Shown piece by piece: positions 58,106-64,000 of a stretch of DNA of 64,000 bases (position 1 is its first letter; each line of letters opens with the position of its first letter). Both the position numbers and the translations under genes were made by a program. This DNA comes from Welwitschia mirabilis (taxonomy: Eukaryota > Gnetophyta > Gnetopsida > Welwitschiales). Location: the NCBI GenBank assembly GCA_051453625.1, contig JBOZIK010000001.1, positions 161,732,768-161,796,767 of the forward strand, in the 5' to 3' direction. The notes under the pieces were generated by a model that did no database searches, was not told the DNA's origin, and saw only the letters and a list, made by a program, of their open reading frames with translations.

Positions 58106-59556
58106 AGTTGAAAGATGAATCCAAAACCATCAAATTCTGAGCATTGAAAACCTATCAATTCTTTTACCCTCTTGAGGGGTCGACTAGACTTTTAAGGGGT
58201 GGTGTGCACCTGAAGTAGATAGATAAAATGAATTTCATTCAGAGGGGTTGATTGGATTTCTAATGAAATTAACTAGACTTGTAACCTTAAAAACTAGTGT
58301 CTCTGAATCAAATGGCAAGGATTAACCATATCCTTATGGAGTCGACTAGATTTGAGGACCTGGTAAATAGTACCCCTAAACTAAATGGCAAGGGATTGAC
58401 TAGATCATTGATGGGATCAATCGAATTTATGAACCAAGGAATAGTACTCATATCAAAGAGTCAACTAAAACTATGATGGGGTCAACTAGATTTGAGCACT
58501 ATGTAGTTGATACCCCTAAACTGATCGTCATGGGGATGACTGAACACCTGAAGTATTCGACTAGACCCGATGCTAGAAACTAGAAAGAATTTTATTAGGA
58601 AAAGTGAGTGGCCGAATTTAGTTGTGAGTAACTAGACGGTGACCTATATGAGATATGAAGCTGTAAGAAACTGGGACTACTAAAATTCTCACTCGATTGA
58701 CCTGTGTAAGTTACAGCACCAGATGAGGTCAATCGAACTTTTGAGAAGTCAACAAGATAGAATAGAATTAAACTTTCTAGTTATTATGTATCCATTAGAT
58801 AACCATTGAGTAGTTGTTTGGTTATTTATAGCCATTAAAAGTGCATTTTAAATGTAATAAATACTAAAATCATTTTAATATAAATAGCTAAGAGATAGAT
58901 GACTATAGAATTCTTTTGAATAATATTCAATTATATCAATCTCTTTGATCTAAGAAGAGAGAACTTTAATATTGTAATATTCATTGTCATATCTTAGCAT
59001 CTATACTTCTGACTAAAGAAGATATACTATCTATATCATCTCTACATTTAAGATTAAATCTTGTGCTTTATTCATTTTACATCTACAGGAGAAGAGCTAC
59101 ATCAAATCCATTGCATTAAGAATAAGTGATATTCATGCATATTTAGCTTCATTATATCATTACTTTGCATTCTGAAAGGTTGATACTAAGCCTTAAAAAG
59201 CATGTTTAAAGGTTGAAACTAAGCTTATAAAAGTCTATTTGTAAAGGTTATAGGTAAACCTAGAATTCATAGTGGAGTAACGAAGGTCTGAGATCTAGCT
59301 TGAGGATAAGCTAATTGTCAAAAGTGTAGTAGAGGATTTTTTGAACCACTATAAATCCAACTTGCATCCATTTAGTACTTTTGTGCTTTAGTTATTATTT
59401 CTTTACTTTTGTTATTTTCCTTTTTCATGCATGTTTTAAATTAGTTAATTATTATATGCAAGTTTTTATTTAATATTGGATTCATATAGCATACTGTGTT
59501 GTTTATTTTTTTAAAGAACCTATTCACCTCCTCCTCTAGGTTTCTCAATCCCATCA
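58106..59556 (+). repeat. 5' LTR of F1
   Basis: Ends CCCATCA, three bases before the primer site. Contains the GTCGAC-type array (58170-58760) and a TATA-like ttatttatag at 58823-58832. The end (cctattcacctcctcctctagg) is matched by the LTR of F2 on the other strand. Confidence 0.82.
58170..58760 (+). repeat. GTCGACTAGA-type dispersed repeat array in LTR F1
   Basis: About ten spaced variants of a ~13-base unit: ggggtcgactagac, ggagtcgactagat, ggggtcaactagat, gggatcaatcgaat and others, about every 50-60 bases in both orientations. Most differences are transitions, so the copies were once closer to ggggTCGACtagat. Confidence 0.82.
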
Positions 59557-59558
59557 TT

Positions 59559-59570
59559 TGGTATTAGACC
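59559..59570 (+). other. Primer-binding site, initiator tRNA-Met type (F1)
   Basis: tggtattagacc, close to TGGTATCAGAGC. Confidence 0.85.
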
Positions 59571-59639
59571 AAGTTAAGTCTTCTCTTAGATCTTAGCTGA
59601 TGTAGACTTCTAAATCCTACAATGAGTATTTACTTTGAT

Positions 59640-60330
59640 GACTTTTTAAATATACCCTTTCTAGACACCTGTACTTTTATTGATATATTTTGAATAACAC
59701 ATAGATATATTTTCAAACAGATTGAAACCAGTGGAAGCACATAGGAGTTAAGTTAAAGTAATAAAAGAAATGCTAAAAAAAATAACAAAGAAAGAACACT
59801 TTTCTTTATGATGCTTATGCCTCCTTTATAAAATGTGCCCAAAACATTAGATTATGATGACCTTGATGTGATCAGTGAAGAACAAGATGAGATGAAAGAT
59901 ACCTATCAAGAACTATACAAGGAATGTAAAAAGATGACATAAAGGATAAATGATCTAAAGAAGATGATAAAATATCTCACCAAGGAAAAAGAAGAAATGG
60001 AATTAAGTTTCAAAAGACTCAAATCAGAAAACTCCGATTTCACTCTATATGTAAAAGAGTTATTTTACTTTATTAATAAATTTTCAAGTGGATCTACCAA
60101 ATTGGAATAGATGCTTAGAGTTCAAAAACCTATTGGTAATCAGTCAGGTATTGGATTCATCTCTTAAAGACCTCAAAGGCAGCAAAATCAGATAACTAGT
60201 AATGATAAGCTCTTTACAAAAGTTACTTTTCATTTATGTGGAAGAATTGGTTATTCAAAACTCACATGAAATGCTAGAAAACTAATATTATTTTCAAACT
60301 CAGTTAGTATCTTTCAGTTTAAATTTATTT
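59640..60330 (+). pseudogene. Copia gag C-terminal region of F1
   Basis: A frame open for most of 59850-60100 reads TYQELYKECKKMT, then INDLKKMIKYLTKEKEEMEL and SFKRLKSENSDFTLYVKEL, a Lys/Glu-rich coiled region found in gag of one copia lineage. GNQSGIGFIS follows. Near 60230 FHLCGRIGYS is the first half of a CCHC knuckle with Phe/His shifts. The N-terminal gag is not recognisable. Confidence 0.75.
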
Positions 60331-60429
60331 CTAAAGGATGTGTATCATGTAAGTTTAAAATACTATATGGATAAAAGCTAATGATCTTAAATGAATTTTA
60401 ATTTAGATAGCGTTCAAAGTTTTAAATAG

Positions 60430-61593
60430 CATAAGCTAGTATCCAGATAGTGGGTGTTTAAAACATATGACAAGAGATAAATCTAGATCTAAATAGCTAA
60501 GTAACTTTAATGGATGAGAGGTTACTTTTGGAGATAATGGGAGAGCAAAAATAGAAGGCATTAGAAGCATTATTGGAGATAACCTTCCTAGAATTAATAA
60601 AGTATTATATGTAAATGGTTTAAAGCATAATTTATTGAGCATTAGCCAAAGTTATGTCAAAGGTCATAAGGTAGTTTTTAATAAGTCAAAATGTGAAATT
60701 TTGTATGGAAAATCATCTAATTATTAGAGAAAGTATAATAGACAATGTTTATAACATAGATCAATCATTTTCTCCATGTTATTTTTCAAATGTTCCTTAA
60801 GAAGTGCTATGGCATAAATGATTAGGTCATGTTAATTATGATTAGTTGAAAATGATTATTCATAAAAATATTGTGAAAGTTATCCCTAAGATAAATGTAG
60901 AAAAATGAGGCTTATATAATGCATGTTAAAAAGGAAAATAAATTAGGACTTCACATGAGAGCAAAATACAAATCTCCACATCTATGCCATTAAAACTTAT
61001 TCATATGAATCTTGTAGATCATATTCAAACTTAAAGTCTAGCCAAAAAACATTATTTTCTCATCATGTTTGGTGATTTTTCTAGATATCCTTGGGTAGCA
61101 TTCTTGTCAAACAAATTTTAAGCTTATAAATATTGGATTGAGCTTTGTAATAAGATTCAAAATGAAAAAGGGTATACCACAAAGAAAATAAGAAGCAAGC
61201 ATGGTGGTGAATTTAAAAATCATATTTTTTAAGAAATATTGCATTGAAAATGGAATTCAACATTAGTTTATAGCTCTAAAAATACCACAACAAAATGGTA
61301 TAGCTAAAAGGAATAATAGAGTCCTCCAAGAAATAGCATGAACTATGTTAAATGAGAAGGAGGTTTCTAAATCGTTTTGGACTAAGGTAGTGTGCACAAC
61401 ATGGTACATTATTAATAGAGTATATCTTAGACCTAGCATAAATAAAATACCATATGAGTTATGAAAAGGAATACAACCTAATGTGTCATATTTGAGCAAA
61501 TTCAAGTCTAAGGCAAATGAAGTTATTTTCTTAGATTACTTAACTAGAAGTAGAGCTAACACATTTTCAACAAAATAAGCTTAACATAGAAGA
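60430..61593 (+). pseudogene. Copia protease end, pre-integrase and integrase of F1
   Basis: Starts YPDSGCLKHMTRDKS (protease D-S-G active site, 60440-60485), then VTFGDNGRAKIEG, NKVLYVNGLKHNLLSISQ and a pre-integrase region. Integrase pieces follow in changing frames near 61060-61510: DFSRYPWVAFLSN, KHGGEFKNH, IPQQNGIAKRNNRVLQE, then WFILLIEYIL-type remnants. At the end FKSKANEVIFLDYLTRS is the start of the integrase C-terminal part. It stops at 61593 where F2 begins. Heavily interrupted by stops. Confidence 0.85.
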
Positions 61594-62937
61594 TGATAGG
61601 ATCAAGAACACTAGAGGTGAGGGGTGAATAGATTCTTTCATAAACTTATGCTTAAAATAAAATTAAATCTATTTAAGCACAATTTACATATGAAAATAAT
61701 GGAATCAGGAGTTATGCATACAAAAATAAAATGGAAAACTTAAAAAAGAAGAATCAAAAGACAGAAAAGCACAAACTGCCAATTTGATGCACACTAGATT
61801 TGTAGTATTTTAAGAACTTTCCTACTTCACTCTAGATGATCAGCTTCTTTCAAGCTTGATCTGGGATCTCTGTTACTCCATAGGTTTTCCCAGGTTTACA
61901 TGTAATCTTTACAAGTAGACTTTTACAAGCTAAGTCTCAATCTTACTAATGGAATTTTGAAAGCTAAGTATCAACCTTAATAATAAACTTTTTTAGATAA
62001 GTCTCAGCCTTTGAAGACAATGGATGTGATATAATAATGCCTTAATTGATCAAATATCACACATTCTATAGTAGTATAATGAATGAAGCTCTTCTTCAAT
62101 AGATCACAATGATGAAGCTCTTAGATCTGATTCTGAATAAAACTCTTTGCCAATGATTGATCTTCTAAATCAGATGTAAAATGATATAATGATATACCAA
62201 TGAAAGTATAATCTAATCTTTTAGATTAACAATGATTATGCCAAATACAAATGGTGCCAAAAATATTTCTAAGTTAACAATAGCATAGCCATTTATAATG
62301 GAGGACTACTAGGGTTTATTACAAATGGTTATACCTCCAACAACTATAAGTAGCTAGAAAACAGCTAGGTAAGGGCTAGGTAACAAATACATAATATTTA
62401 GATATTTTACTTTTTTATGCTATCTAGTTGATCCCACAAAAATCTAGTGGAACCCATGAGAGTTCAGTCAATCCCATCCTGGGTCTTGTCAATCCCTTTC
62501 CTCTTAGTCTAAATCTATGGTCTGTTAGCTTCTCAGGTCTAATCGATCCCATTAAAATCTAGTCTCCCCCTTTCCTCTTAGTCTAAGAGTAGTTCCTCTC
62601 AATTCTTCAAGTTTATTCAACTCCATGAGAATCTGGTTGACCCCTCTGGGTTCAGTCCATTTTTCTTGTGATAGCTTTAGGTGTGGTTGACCCCTTTATG
62701 ATCTAGTCGATCCCTTTGGGTTTAGTACATTTTTATTATAATAGCTTTAGGTGTAATCAATCCTTTTAGGATCTGGTTAACTCCTATTAGAGGTTAAGGT
62801 AACTTAGTATGTTTCTAATGCATTTTTTATTTAATTATTTCACCTACAAAACTTAATCTCATCTGCACACAAGATATAACATTTTTCACTATATAAGAGG
62901 TATTAGTTTGATATCAATTAGCAAATATAATCTAATA
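61594..62937 (-). repeat. 3' LTR of F2
   Basis: Element strand starts TATTAGATTA (decayed TG) after a purine tract and ends CCTATCA. Its end region (plus-strand cactagaggtgaggggtgaatag) mirrors the F1 LTR end. GTCGAC-type units at 62430-62790. TATA-like ATTATAAATGG on the minus strand at 62288-62299. Confidence 0.83.
62430..62790 (-). repeat. GTCGAC-type array in LTR F2
   Basis: Variants such as ggttgacccc, agtcgatccc, agtcaatccc and taatcgatccc, each followed or preceded by atctagt or ctgggtt. Same unit as in F1. Confidence 0.8.
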
Positions 62938-62939
62938 AT

Positions 62940-62954
62940 CTTTCCCTTTAACAT
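62940..62954 (-). other. Polypurine tract of F2
   Basis: Plus strand ctttccctttaac, so gttaaagggaaag on the element strand. It is preceded by a gccatcaatgtt-like phrase common just before the LTR in this copia group. Confidence 0.7.
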
Positions 62955-63785
62955 TGATGGCAAACAAATAAGTGATTTCAAAAATTTTAATGATTTTAAG
63001 ATCATTCACAAAATAATTTTAAGCACAGATTAAAATTAAAGCTCCTCCTTACATCATAGCATATAATCATTTAATTAAAAGAGTAAAACATTTTTGAAAC
63101 AAACATTTTCTCCTCTTATTCCCTCCACCTTTGATTAAATACTTCAAAATAATACTTTAAAAACTTTTAAAAATCATTACATCTTCTCTCTTCCTTTGAC
63201 ATCAATGATAAATAAATATAAAACTTAGATATATGGCTAAAAGTATCAAGAATTTTTCTTCCTTTATCTTGATACTAAATGATAAAAAATGATAAGCTAA
63301 AAATTTGATACACATTTAGGCATATTAAATAGACAACATTTTTATGCTTTTATATGTGACAAATTTGATTATGTACAATTTGAGAAAACATAATGATACC
63401 AAATAATAATATAAAAAAGATCAGATACACTCATTAATTGAAAAGACACACACATATTTTTGCTCATTTTCAATTGTGATAATAGTTTTAATATTTTCAA
63501 AATAAGAACATGTAAAATTTCTACTACTAACTAAGATATACCAAATGAGTACAAAAATTGTGCTAGAATAAATGACTGATTTACATCATGAGTAAAAAAA
63601 GTATGTTAATTAAGATGATTTTTAAATGCAAAATGTCCATAAAAAGATAAGATAAAATAACATATTAGAATATTCAAGAATAGCAATCCACAGTAAGCAT
63701 CAAAAGAGTAAATCAGATGACAAATTATATAGCTATCTTTTGTTCTACTACTACTATAGCTATTAGAGAACTTTTTAAGGAACTG
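62955..63785 (-). other. 3' untranslated region of F2
   Basis: AT-rich, no domain. A few phrases such as tttgacatcaatgat recur (near 62955 and 63198), suggesting an ancient local duplication. Confidence 0.5.
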
Positions 63786-64000
63786 GGTGACCAAGTATAA
63801 AACTGGTCGACTAAACTATATTGATCAACCGAATATGATGTTTGGTCAACTACCTTTCCCTTAATGATACGGTGGAGAAAGAACCCCCAATTCGTGTCTA
63901 AGATGAATAAAAGTATCAAAATTTAGGGGTTTAGTAAAGATATCTACTAATTATTGATCTGTAGAAACAAAATTCATAGATATATTATCTTTTTCAACTT
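63786..64000 (-). pseudogene. Copia RNase H C-terminus of F2
   Basis: Minus-strand frames near 63870-64000 read NFVSTD, then DIFTKPLNFDTFIHLRHELG split by stops and frameshifts; this is the end of the copia polyprotein. Just after it, at 63786-63855, are three GTCGAC-type units (tggtcgactaaac, tgatcaaccgaat, ttggtcaactacc), outside the LTR. Confidence 0.8.

Larger units (their letters stand above)
58106..61593 (+). mobile_element. Ty1/copia element F1, truncated
   Basis: Plus-strand 5' LTR, initiator-Met primer site, gag, protease and integrase in copia order. It is cut after integrase by the LTR of F2. It differs from copia I: its LTR carries a GTCGAC-type repeat array and its gag has a long charged coiled region. 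The left end lies at or in the gap before 58106. Confidence 0.87.
61594..64000 (-). mobile_element. Ty1/copia element F2 (3' half), inserted in F1
   Basis: Minus-strand order from the window end: RNase H C-terminus, 3' untranslated region, purine tract, 3' LTR. The LTR end at 61594 abuts F1's pol. The rest lies beyond the window. Its LTR is of the same family as that of F1, so a member inserted into a relative in opposite orientation. Confidence 0.83.

Noticed and set aside
58170-58760. Regularly spaced short repeats resembling a CRISPR array
   Set aside because: Units are about 13 bases, degenerate, in both orientations, in a plant copia LTR with no cas genes.

Overview
The window looks like the intergenic, repeat-filled part of a large seed-plant nuclear genome. 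It is very AT-rich and holds no intact gene. It is built almost entirely of old LTR retrotransposons inserted into one another. The plant assignment rests on Ty3/gypsy elements primed by tRNA-Asp (Athila/Tat-type layout), Ty1/copia elements primed by initiator tRNA-Met, and relics of plant-type PPR and ABCC transporter genes. I cannot name the species. Ten runs of N (eight of 100 or more bases) sit mostly inside repeats.

Layout. 1-655: truncated copy of repeat family 'E' with a CCACTAATTTA minisatellite. 2369-8734: nearly complete but decayed copia element (minus) with gag, protease, integrase, RT and RNase H. Its right LTR (8193-8734) is shared with the 3' end of a second truncated copia (8735-9976). 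10225-11745: PPR pseudogene (minus). 12380-13030: relic of an ABCC transporter nucleotide-binding domain with remains of introns (plus). 15165-16250: second E copy, carrying a probable tRNA-derived SINE. 16251-19341: nothing recognised.

19342-30231: gypsy cluster 'A' (plus), LTR-internal-LTR-internal-LTR. The first unit has gag and protease but no RT, RNase H or integrase; the second has only a 3' ORF and non-coding sequence. 30232-31830: gag/protease fragment 'G'. From before 34170 to 58095: gypsy element 'C' (plus), split by two insertions. These are 'D' (35730-46503, minus, the only gypsy element with a recognisable RT core) and 'B' (48545-57781, plus, RT-less). B is flanked by attat/attac, and C's RNase H reading frame resumes on its far side. 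58106-61593: copia 'F1' (plus), cut inside pol by copia 'F2' (minus, 61594 to the window end).

How the parts relate. A, B and D share related LTRs, a tRNA-Asp primer site, a conserved ~450-base non-coding block beside a polypurine tract, and dozens of copies of a short imperfect palindrome (GTCATCC...GGATGAC type). They look like one family in which a D-like element could have supplied enzymes for A- and B-like non-autonomous partners. That cis-repeat system is the most unusual signal here. All coding regions are broken by stops and frameshifts, mostly of the kind expected from C-to-T decay at methylated sites, so nothing here is likely to be active.
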